Part shown: positions 14,631 to 21,680 of the stretch, in pieces
Numbering within the stretch: position 1 is the first letter of the stretch
Layout of the letters: each line of letters opens with the position of its first letter
Assembly: GCA_031426455.1 (NCBI GenBank)
Contig: JANPLI010000015.1
Coordinates: forward strand, 1 to 21,680
Source: JANNMJ01 sp031426455
Lineage (GTDB): Bacteria; Bacteroidota; Bacteroidia; Cytophagales; Hymenobacteraceae
DNA: 21,680 bases
Direction: 5' to 3'
Notes under the pieces: generated by a model
The model's database searches: none
What the model saw: the letters and a program-made list of their open reading frames with translations, nothing else
Told to the model about the DNA's origin: nothing
Made by a program: the position numbers and the translations under genes

Positions 14631-14638
14631 CAAAGGTA
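14631..14638 (-). promoter_or_regulatory. -7 promoter box of the SDR gene
   Basis: The minus strand reads TACCTTTGC from 14638, a perfect TAnnTTTG. It ends 7 bp before the SDR ATG (14623), so the transcript should start at or within a few bases of the start codon. No clear -33 element is seen. Confidence 0.5.
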
Positions 14639-14828
14639 GGACGGGGCAAAAGCGTCGTACCCGCCGTTGCGTGGCGTTCCGGAGGGTTTTCAGCTCCCGG
14701 CGATGCTTTTCCGGGAAGCGCGCCCCACGCCCCGAACGCTGGCAACGGTTCCACGTCGTGGATACGTCTTCGTCGGGCCGGGCAGCGCAACGTTGAGCGC
14801 AACCTTGGCGGCGACAAAGGCGCCCTTG

Positions 14829-14853
14829 CCGCACCGCACCGCACCGCACCGCA
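14829..14853. repeat. Pentanucleotide tandem repeat (CCGCA)5
   Basis: Five perfect tandem copies of CCGCA occupy the region upstream of the 987-aa surface protein gene, about 100 bp before its ATG. A unit length of 5 can change promoter spacing by slippage. Any such role is inference. Confidence 0.75.
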
Positions 14854-14901
14854 GCGGGGCTGGCGGCTTCGGCCCGCCGCGGCGAACGACGTACTTTTAT
14901 T

Positions 14902-14920
14902 GCCCTGCTGATAGCAGGGC
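14902..14920 (+). promoter_or_regulatory. Stem-loop in the leader of the 987-aa surface protein gene
   Basis: GCCCTGCT (14902-14909) and AGCAGGGC (14913-14920) form a perfect 8-bp stem with a GAT triloop. A TACTTTTA at 14892-14899 (seven of eight of the -7 consensus) lies just before it, so the hairpin could be at the very 5' end of the mRNA. No U-tract follows directly. It may stabilise the message or act as an attenuator. Confidence 0.45.
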
Positions 14921-14952
14921 GTCGATGGATTTGGCTCTTTATTTTTATTTCA

Positions 14953-17916
14953 ATGCGTATCGCTGCTATTTTGCGGGTGCTTTCTGAAGGTCGGAAAGCC
15001 GGAGCTTTGATGGCTTGTCTGTTGGGAATCAGTGCGGCGCCGGTCCTGGCGCAGTGCCCGGTGGCGGGGAGCTGTACGCCGGGTGCCGCTTCCGACCCCG
15101 ATGCGGCCATCTTTGGCGGCGGTATTCAGCTCGTGACGTTGGGCACGCTGACGTCCACATCGGTTTCGACGGACGGCTATCAGGATTATTCCTGCCTCCG
15201 GCAAGTCTCCCTCACGGTGGGCACCAACTACGCGCTGACGGTGCGCGTGGGCACGACGGCCGAAAATGTGCGGGTCTGGATTGACTACGATAATAACGGC
15301 ATTCTGAACGCCGCTACGGAGCAGTTTTACGCTGGCAGCGGCACGGGACTGCTGACGGGCAGTAACCTGCGGGTGCCTACTACGGCCGTGCTGAATACTC
15401 CGCTGCGGATGCGGGTTTCGTCGGACTTCAGCACGTCGCCCACCCCTACGCCGTGCTCGACGCCGGAGTACGGCCAGGTCGAAGATTATGCCGTGCGGGT
15501 GGTGTCCGGTACGGTGGCGCCGCAAGCCGATTTCCGGGCCGAAGGCTCTCCGACTACCTGCACGGGCGTCGTGCAGTTCACCGACCTGTCGCTGGGCGCG
15601 CCCAGCACCTGGCGCTGGCGCTTCGGCGACGGCACAGCCAGTCTCCAGCAGAACCCCGTGCATACTTACACCACGCCCGGCACCTATTCGGTGACGCTGA
15701 CCGTGACCAATGGCCAGGGCAGCGACTCGCTGACCCGCTCAGCCTACATCACTTATAATAATCAGGTGCCCGTCGCGGCCTGTGCGGTGCCTACAGCCGC
15801 TTACTGCTGCGGCTTCGGCATCGGCCGGGTGCAGTTCGGGACCATCGACCGCACTTCCGGCGACGGCGTTGCCGGCTATGAAGACCGCACCTGTACCGAT
15901 CGCACCCAACTGGTGGCCGGTACGCCCGTGCGCCTCACCGTCACCGGCTCCGGTACGAATAACTACGATATCCGCGCCTGGATCGATTACAACAACGACG
16001 GGCAGTTTCAGACTACGGAGCAGGTGCTGACGACGCTCAACGCCGCTTCCGGCACGGCCCTCGTTACGCCGCCCGCCACCGTCGTGGCGGGTACGCCGCT
16101 CCGGCTGCGGGTCATTGCGGATGCCGCCGGCTCACCGTCAGGGCCCTGCGTCAGTCCGCGCCTGGGGCAGGCCGAAGACTACACGATTACGGTGGCGGCT
16201 AACACGCTCGCACCGGTGGCACGCTTCGGCGTGGCTACCCGGACGCCCTGCGACTCGGTAGTGCAGTTCCGCGATTCGTCACTTTACGCCCCGACGGCGT
16301 GGCGGTGGCGCTTCGGCGACGGCGCGGTGAGTACCCTGCCAAACCCGACGCACGAGTACACGCAGGCGGGCACTTACACAGTCACGCTGCGCGTGACGAA
16401 TTCATTTGGTACGGACTCGCTGGTGAAGACCAATTACATCAGCTTCACGCGGCCGTGCCTCAACTATTGCATCCCGATGGGCCTGCAAACGCAGTCGGTC
16501 TGGATCTCGCGCGTTCGGCTGACGAACCTCGACAATGCGTCTGCCTTGGATGCTTACGCAGACTATACAGCGTTTACGTCCACCGTGCAGCAGGGGCAGG
16601 TGATCGACTCGCTGACCGTGAATGCGGTGTCGCAGATGAGCCGCCAGACAGATTTTGCCGCCTGGATTGACTTTAACCAAAGCGGCACTTGGGAAGCCAC
16701 CGAGTTGGTGGCTCAGGGCACAATCCAGGGGCAGCCCGGCGCGCGGAACGTGGTGTTCCAGCGGCGAATTACCATTCCGACTACCGCCCGCCTCGGCGCC
16801 ACCCGGATGCGTGTCGTGGCTACCCGTAACCAGGGGTTGGCTGGCAATGCCTGCGTACCGGACGGCGCGCCCGGCGTGGAAGTGGAAGATTACACGGTGC
16901 TGATCGTCAGTCCGACGCCCGCCGCGCCCGTGGCGGCGTTCAGCGCCACGCCCACGGTGAGCTGCGACGGCCTGGTGCAGTTCTCCGATGAGTCGGCGAA
17001 TACGCCCACCGCCTGGACCTGGACCTTCGGCGACAACACGTCCAGCACCCAGCAGAACCCCCTGCACCAGTATCCGGCCACTGCCGCTACCTACGCCGTG
17101 AAGCTGGCCATCCGGAACGCGATTGGCCGCGATTCGGTGGTGCGTACCGCCTACATACAGGTAACTAACCGCCCGGTGCCGCGCGCCGCGGCGTGCCAAC
17201 CGGCATCCATTACGCCGGGCTTTGGCATCGGCATCAACCGCGTGACGCTGGGCACCCTACGCAGTATCACGGGCACCCAGACAGACGGCTACCGCGACTA
17301 CACCTGCACCCAGCAGGTGACCCTGAACCAGGGAACGCCTTACACGCTGACGGTAACCAATATTCAGAACGGCGGCGCTAATGTCAATGCTTGGATTGAT
17401 TACAACAACGACGGCGTGTTCCAGACTACCGAACGGGTGATGAACTCGCTGGGCGGGGCCAATCATACGGCCACGATCACGGTGCCCACCACGGCCCTTT
17501 TAAGGACGCCGTTGCGGCTGCGCATCGGCTCCGACTGGACGATGGGGCCGGAGCCGGAACCCTGCACGGCCGTGCAGTACGGCCAGTTTGAGGATTATAC
17601 CGTACTGGTCGCGCCGATGGTGGCGACGCCCGCCGAGCGTACGCCGCTGGCCCTGACGCTGGCCCCTAACCCCGCGCCGGCCGGTAGCCCGGTGCTGATC
17701 CGGCTGATGGGCACCGACCGGCCGGTCAGCGAACTGCCCGTGACCGTGCGCACCGTGCTGGGTCAGGAAGTACGCCGGGCCCGCCTGCGCCTGACGGCCA
17801 CCTCGACGGAAGTACCCCTCGATCTGGGGGATCTGCCGGCCGGCGTTTACGTGCTGACCTTCGACGGCCCCACGGCTGCGCTGCGCGGCACCACCCGACT
17901 GGTGCTAACTCAATAA
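14953..17916 (+). CDS. Secreted multidomain GEVED/PKD surface protein with T9SS type A sorting domain
   Basis: The protein has 987 aa. A signal peptide is likely cleaved after VLA at residue 33. Seven modules then alternate. GEVED-type domains (WIDYNNDG...GQxEDYTV pattern) lie at about 105-184, 341-414, 568-652 and 812-887. PKD-type domains (WRWRFGDG or WTWTFGD, with a YT...GTYTVTLxVTN pattern) lie at about 189-268, 419-499 and 657-738. Residues about 900-987, from LALTLAPNPAPAG through VRTVLGQEVRRARL and LPAGVYVLTFDG to RLVLTQ, form a T9SS type A C-terminal sorting domain, so the protein should cross the outer membrane by type IX secretion and be anchored or released. No catalytic domain is visible, so adhesion or matrix binding is inferred. 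It is followed by a terminator and a second large surface protein gene. Confidence 0.9.
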   Translation: MRIAAILRVLSEGRKAGALMACLLGISAAPVLAQCPVAGSCTPGAASDPDAAIFGGGIQLVTLGTLTSTSVSTDGYQDYSCLRQVSLTVGTNYALTVRVGTTAENVRVWIDYDNNGILNAATEQFYAGSGTGLLTGSNLRVPTTAVLNTPLRMRVSSDFSTSPTPTPCSTPEYGQVEDYAVRVVSGTVAPQADFRAEGSPTTCTGVVQFTDLSLGAPSTWRWRFGDGTASLQQNPVHTYTTPGTYSVTLTVTNGQGSDSLTRSAYITYNNQVPVAACAVPTAAYCCGFGIGRVQFGTIDRTSGDGVAGYEDRTCTDRTQLVAGTPVRLTVTGSGTNNYDIRAWIDYNNDGQFQTTEQVLTTLNAASGTALVTPPATVVAGTPLRLRVIADAAGSPSGPCVSPRLGQAEDYTITVAANTLAPVARFGVATRTPCDSVVQFRDSSLYAPTAWRWRFGDGAVSTLPNPTHEYTQAGTYTVTLRVTNSFGTDSLVKTNYISFTRPCLNYCIPMGLQTQSVWISRVRLTNLDNASALDAYADYTAFTSTVQQGQVIDSLTVNAVSQMSRQTDFAAWIDFNQSGTWEATELVAQGTIQGQPGARNVVFQRRITIPTTARLGATRMRVVATRNQGLAGNACVPDGAPGVEVEDYTVLIVSPTPAAPVAAFSATPTVSCDGLVQFSDESANTPTAWTWTFGDNTSSTQQNPLHQYPATAATYAVKLAIRNAIGRDSVVRTAYIQVTNRPVPRAAACQPASITPGFGIGINRVTLGTLRSITGTQTDGYRDYTCTQQVTLNQGTPYTLTVTNIQNGGANVNAWIDYNNDGVFQTTERVMNSLGGANHTATITVPTTALLRTPLRLRIGSDWTMGPEPEPCTAVQYGQFEDYTVLVAPMVATPAERTPLALTLAPNPAPAGSPVLIRLMGTDRPVSELPVTVRTVLGQEVRRARLRLTATSTEVPLDLGDLPAGVYVLTFDGPTAALRGTTRLVLTQ

Positions 17917-17932
17917 TTCATTTTCCCCGCCG

Positions 17933-17979
17933 ATCCCGCCCTCCGCGTCTGCTGCGCCGGGGGCGGGATTTGGCCTTTT
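17933..17979 (+). terminator. Hairpin terminator after the 987-aa surface protein gene
   Basis: ATCCCGCCC (17933-17941) and GGGCGGGAT (17961-17969) form a 9-bp stem, followed by TTGGCCTTTT. It starts 17 bp after the stop codon and 52 bp before the next ATG region, suggesting the two large surface genes are transcribed separately. Confidence 0.7.
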
Positions 17980-18020
17980 AGTTCTCGTCCTCCTTGCCAC
18001 TCTTTACTCGTCCGCGCGCA

Positions 18021-21000
18021 ATGCGTTGTTCTTTTTCTTCACAGGCCTGCCGCGTCGCGCTGGCCTGGTTGGTAGCGTTACTGCCCTTGTTGGTGGCCGT
18101 GCCCGCCCGCGCTACTCACTTGGTGGGCGGCGATGTCAGTTACCGTTATCTGGATCGCAACGGCACCACGCCGGGCCGGCCGTTCCGCTACGAGCTTACG
18201 TTTTCGCTCTACGGCAACTGCACCGCACAAGGTCAGCCCGGAGCCTCTAATGTGCCGATTGGGCGGGCGGGCATTGCGGTAGCCATATTCGACAAAGCCA
18301 CCGGCCTGCAGATTGCCGACCTGGACAATCCGTCGGGAACGCAGATCCAGCCAACCGGCCCGAATAATAACGATGGCGCTGATATACAAGCGGATGCTTA
18401 TGTATTTGAGCGAACCTCGTTCGTGGATGCCACGCCCAGTATTCCGGCAGGCTGCACGTTTACCCTTCCGTGCCTGCTGCTGATCACGTACCGCCGGATT
18501 GTGGAGCTGCCCGTTTCGACAAGCGGTTACTACGCGGCCTTTTCGGACGGCAACCGCAATTTCGGGATCACTAACCTACAGAATTCCGGTGGGCAGGCGC
18601 AGTTCCTGTACGTCGAGATGGCCCCCCCGCTGACGCGTCTGATCAACATATCGCCGGTTTTCTCGGATACTGCGGTGGCCCTGCTTTGCGCCAGCCCCAC
18701 GGGCACTGACACCACCGTGCTGTCGAATAACGCTTTCGATGCCAACGGCGACCGCCTGGTGTATTCGTTCGTGGCTCCCTCGCGGGAGTGCTGGTCACCG
18801 ATCTGTATGAGCAGCATTCCGACTTCGTTCATTCCGTCGCCGGGGCCACCGCAGGTGCCCGAACCGGTAACTTATGCCGGACCGGCTTTTACGGCCGCCA
18901 CGCCTTTCGGTGCTAACGGATACGCGTCCATCAATCCGGAAACCGGCCAGACGAAGTATGTGATCCGGCAGACCGGCTCTTACGTGGTGGGGATTGAAGT
19001 GAAAGAATTTCGGGTGCTGAATGGGGTTTCGACCCAGATTGGCTCGATTCGACGTGATATTCAGCTAGTCGTACAGCAATGCGCGCCGCCTCCTTTGCCG
19101 CCTACCTGCTCGCTAACGCCGGGGGGCACTACGGTCAGCACGGCTACTATCGAGGAAGGGGAATCGTACACGTTCCTGACGACCGCCGTGGACGCGACGG
19201 GTTCCGGCCGCACGTTTCAACTGACAGCCGCCTCACCGTTGCTTGACGGCCCTGGCGGGCGTAACGCTGCTTTCAATGGTCAGGCGGGCACGGCTCCGAA
19301 CCAGGCGATTCAGATCAGCGGTCCCAGCCCGTTGTCGGGCACGCTCACGTACACTTCCTCTTGTGGATCAGCGGGGGTTTACCCGATCAACTTCTCGGTG
19401 CGCGACCCGTTGAGCTGCCCCGTGATTCCGAGCTTTTCGAACTTTATCCTGACCGTTCGCGCCCCCACTCCGGTGGCGCGCGTGACCGGCGACTCGATTG
19501 TCTGCCCCAACACTACGGCGACCTACGCGGCCATCGGCATCCCCACGGGTAATACCGGGTTTCAGTGGACCGTAACGGGCGGTACCATCAACGGCGCCAG
19601 TACGGGCGCCACGGTTTCCGTCACCTGGAACACCATCGGTACGGGCACCGTGAGTGTGAAGGCGGTTTCGGCGCGTGGTTGCCCCAGCGCGGCGGTCGTG
19701 CGTTCGGTGGAGGTAAGCGCGGGCGGTACGGCGTCGCTCAGCGGCTTACAACCCACCTACTGTCTGAGTGCTACGGCGCCCGGCATACCACTCACGGGTA
19801 ATCCCAGCGGCGGTACGTTCAGTATCACCGGTACGGGCGGCGCCAGCAACCTGGCCGGTGATGTATTCACACCCCGCGTGGCGGGTACATTCCTGATCAC
19901 GTACTCTGTGAATAACGCGGCTGGCTGCAACGCCGTCTCGACGCCGTTCTCGGTGGTGGTTAATCCGCTGCCCGCCGTCGTGCTGACGGCGGCGCTGCAA
20001 ACGACTTACTGCCAGAACGCTCCCGCCGTGCCCTTGACCGGCACCGTGAACGGGACGGCGGCTACCACGGCCAACGCCACCTTCACCATTGACGGGGCTG
20101 CCGCCACGATCTTCGACCCGGCCACGCTGATGGTGGGCGCGCACGTGGTGACGCTGACCGGCACCGGCGTCGGCGGCTGCCAGACCAGCGTCTCGCGCAC
20201 GGTCACCGTGAACGCGCTGCCCACCGTGCGCCTCACGAACCTGCTGCCGTCGTATTGCCGCAACGCGCCAGCCATTCCGCTGACCGCCACCACCGATGGG
20301 CTGCCCGTAACGCCGCCCAACGTGGTGTACACCATCGATAACGTGGTGACGAATCTGCTCAATCCCAGTTTATTAGCCCTGGGAACGCACACCGTTCGGG
20401 TGCGGGGCGTGGGCGTCAATGGCTGCTTCGGACGCGATTCGGCTACGTTCATCGTGCTGCCGCTGCCTGTGCTGACTATCACCGGCCTGAATCCGGCTTA
20501 CTGCCGCGACGCTGCGCCTGTGCAACTGACCGGCACCGTGGACGGCGTAGTCGTCAGCACCGCCAACGGTTCGTTTACGATCGACGGCAACCCCGCCCTC
20601 GTCTTCAACCCGGCCGTTCTCAGCGTCGGCCCGCACGTGGTGCAGCTCACCGGTCTCAACGGTAGTAACTGCACCAACCAGCTTACCCAAACCGTGCAGG
20701 TCAATGCCTTGCCCGCTTATACGGTAGCGCCATTTACGCCGTCGGTCTGCCTGAACACGGGCGTGGTGACGATCTCGTTCACTTCGACCGTGACGGGCAC
20801 GGGCGTGTTCTACCCCATCGGCAGCACCCCGACGAACCTGACGACCGGCACCAGCTTCCAGTTTCCGCTGAATCCGACGACGCTCGGCGTCGGCACGGTG
20901 CGGGTGGTTTACGGGGTAAGCGCCGCCAGTACGGCTACCGGCTGCGCAAACCTGGATACGCTGACGTTCACCGTCCGGCCGGTACCGGTCGTTCGTCTGA

Positions 21001-21680
21001 CGGGCCTCCGGAATGCCTATTGCCGCGACGCCGCGCCGGTACCGCTAACGGGCACCATCGATGGCGCGCCCGCCACGGCACCCGCCTTGCAGTTCACCAT
21101 CGACGGCACCGCCGCCACGGTACTGAATCCGCAGACCCTGACGGCCGGTACGCACACGGTGCGGGTACTCGGTACCGGCACTAACGCCTGCACGAGCGGC
21201 GACTCGCTGGTGGTGACCATCAACGCCCTGCCGACGGTAGCATTCACGGGCCTGAATCCGGCTTACTGCGCCGGTTCGGCTTCGGTGCCGCTGGCAGCCA
21301 CCGTGAACGGTGCAGCGGCGAATGGCACGGTGACGTTCACGGTGAACGGCCAGCCGGCGACGAGCTTCGACGCCACCACGTTGGCGCCGGGCACTTACAC
21401 CGTCGTAGCCACGGGCACGCTGACCGCCACGGGTTGCGTGAACACGACGACGCAAACGGTGACGATCAACGCCCTGCCAACGGTCGCTTTCACGGGGCTG
21501 AACCTGGCCTACTGCGTCGGTTCGGCTTCGGTTCCACTAACGGCCACCGTGAACGGCCTCTCGACGGGCGGCACCGTGACCTTCACCGTGAACGGCACCG
21601 CCGCCACGAGCTTCAACCCCACCACCCTCGCACCAGGCACCTATACGGTGGTGGCGACGGGCACGCTGACGGCTACGGGC
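18021..21680 (+). CDS. Giant secreted Ig-like repeat surface protein (partial, runs off the window)
   Basis: The frame is open for 1220 codons from the ATG at 18021 to the last base with no stop. A signal peptide (ALAWLVALLPLLVAVPARA) is likely cleaved after residue 31. The mature start THLVGGDVSYRYLD...YELTFSLYGNC (32 to about 110) matches the N-terminus of large Bacteroidota cell-surface proteins that usually end in a gliding-motility/T9SS type B C-terminal domain. A beta-rich region extends to about 350 (QLVVQQC). A further domain lies at about 355-480. A PKD-like SprB-type domain, VTGDSIVCPNTTATYAA...FQWTVTGGTI, spans about 481-567. From residue 569 a tandem array of about 82-aa repeats runs to the edge. 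The function is probably adhesion or gliding, inferred. The C-terminal sorting signal lies outside the window. Confidence 0.88.
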   Translation, partial: MRCSFSSQACRVALAWLVALLPLLVAVPARATHLVGGDVSYRYLDRNGTTPGRPFRYELTFSLYGNCTAQGQPGASNVPIGRAGIAVAIFDKATGLQIADLDNPSGTQIQPTGPNNNDGADIQADAYVFERTSFVDATPSIPAGCTFTLPCLLLITYRRIVELPVSTSGYYAAFSDGNRNFGITNLQNSGGQAQFLYVEMAPPLTRLINISPVFSDTAVALLCASPTGTDTTVLSNNAFDANGDRLVYSFVAPSRECWSPICMSSIPTSFIPSPGPPQVPEPVTYAGPAFTAATPFGANGYASINPETGQTKYVIRQTGSYVVGIEVKEFRVLNGVSTQIGSIRRDIQLVVQQCAPPPLPPTCSLTPGGTTVSTATIEEGESYTFLTTAVDATGSGRTFQLTAASPLLDGPGGRNAAFNGQAGTAPNQAIQISGPSPLSGTLTYTSSCGSAGVYPINFSVRDPLSCPVIPSFSNFILTVRAPTPVARVTGDSIVCPNTTATYAAIGIPTGNTGFQWTVTGGTINGASTGATVSVTWNTIGTGTVSVKAVSARGCPSAAVVRSVEVSAGGTASLSGLQPTYCLSATAPGIPLTGNPSGGTFSITGTGGASNLAGDVFTPRVAGTFLITYSVNNAAGCNAVSTPFSVVVNPLPAVVLTAALQTTYCQNAPAVPLTGTVNGTAATTANATFTIDGAAATIFDPATLMVGAHVVTLTGTGVGGCQTSVSRTVTVNALPTVRLTNLLPSYCRNAPAIPLTATTDGLPVTPPNVVYTIDNVVTNLLNPSLLALGTHTVRVRGVGVNGCFGRDSATFIVLPLPVLTITGLNPAYCRDAAPVQLTGTVDGVVVSTANGSFTIDGNPALVFNPAVLSVGPHVVQLTGLNGSNCTNQLTQTVQVNALPAYTVAPFTPSVCLNTGVVTISFTSTVTGTGVFYPIGSTPTNLTTGTSFQFPLNPTTLGVGTVRVVYGVSAASTATGCANLDTLTFTVRPVPVVRLTGLRNAYCRDAAPVPLTGTIDGAPATAPALQFTIDGTAATVLNPQTLTAGTHTVRVLGTGTNACTSGDSLVVTINALPTVAFTGLNPAYCAGSASVPLAATVNGAAANGTVTFTVNGQPATSFDATTLAPGTYTVVATGTLTATGCVNTTTQTVTINALPTVAFTGLNLAYCVGSASVPLTATVNGLSTGGTVTFTVNGTAATSFNPTTLAPGTYTVVATGTLTATG
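19725..21680 (+). repeat. Array of about 246-bp repeats in the giant surface protein gene
   Basis: Repeat starts are at 19725, 19971, 20220, 20466, 20712, 20985, 21231 and 21477. Spacings are 246, 249, 246, 246, 273, 246 and 246 bp, the last copy being cut by the window end. The consensus is PxVxLTGLxxxYCxxAxxVPLTGTVNG, then FTIDG or FTVNG, NPxTLxxGTHTV and NxC. In the 82-aa copies Cys13 and Cys69 of each unit are conserved and may pair. The copy at 20712 (91 aa) is divergent and lacks the YC motif. The last two copies match at 57 of 68 residues compared by eye. Confidence 0.85.

Larger units (their letters stand above)
14624..14952. other. Divergent intergenic region between the SDR and adhesin genes
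   Basis: These 329 bp contain no convincing gene; the small open frames crossing it on both strands have no recognisable protein features. It holds the SDR -7 box at its left end, a (CCGCA)5 tract, and a perfect hairpin 32 bp before the adhesin start, each listed separately. Confidence 0.7.

Noticed and set aside
13778..14911. 377-codon open frame on the plus strand
   Set aside because: It covers the SDR gene on the opposite strand and extends through non-coding DNA; composition typical of a shadow frame.
19725..21680. Direct repeats as a CRISPR-like or satellite array
   Set aside because: The 246-bp units lie in one long open frame and encode conserved Ig-like modules; they are protein repeats.

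Overview
The window looks like chromosomal DNA of a GC-rich Bacteroidota, most likely a member of the Cytophagales (Hymenobacter, Spirosoma or a relative). This placement is inferred from four things seen in the sequence: the Bacteroidota-type PurM; the short ProRS without an editing insert; secreted proteins built of GEVED, PKD and Ig-like modules with a type IX secretion (T9SS) C-terminal signal; and promoter-like TAnnTTTG boxes. No rRNA, tRNA, CRISPR array, prophage or integrase was seen.

Left part (1-4350): ruvB on the minus strand is divergent from an exported Fe/Mn superoxide dismutase. Next is an M13 (neprilysin/PepO-like) zinc-metallopeptidase lipoprotein that ends in a strong terminator.

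Middle part (4500-9850): a minus-strand pair encodes a sigma-70 family factor with a TTG start, followed by a membrane protein with an anti-sigma-like N-terminus, an Ala-rich stalk, a CarboxypepD_reg-like domain and a TonB-like C-terminus. Upstream on the same strand is proS. Divergent from proS is a Gly/Tyr/Gln-rich repetitive lipoprotein followed by a textbook terminator.

Right-middle part (9900-14950): an OmpP1/FadL-like outer-membrane protein carrying an uninterrupted G9 tract is convergent with a RAYT-type Y1 (HUH) transposase-like gene. purM follows on the plus strand, convergent with an SDR oxidoreductase. A near-perfect 50-bp AT-rich palindrome separates purM from the SDR gene.

Right end (14950-21680): two large secreted surface proteins lie in tandem. 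The first (987 aa) alternates four GEVED and three PKD-type modules and ends in a T9SS type A sorting domain. The second begins with a conserved THLVGGD-type domain and runs off the window as an open frame of 1220 codons. Its visible C-terminal half is an array of about 82-residue Ig-like repeats, each with two conserved cysteines.

The housekeeping genes (ruvB, proS, purM) are unlinked in function. The common theme of the rest is the cell envelope: a periplasmic SOD, two lipoproteins, an OMP, a transmembrane sigma-regulator module and two T9SS adhesin-like proteins. No wholly new system could be demonstrated. The best leads are the simple-sequence tracts in or near surface-protein genes, the domain composition of the sigma/anti-sigma pair, the RAYT gene, and the low-complexity palindromes used as gene ends.
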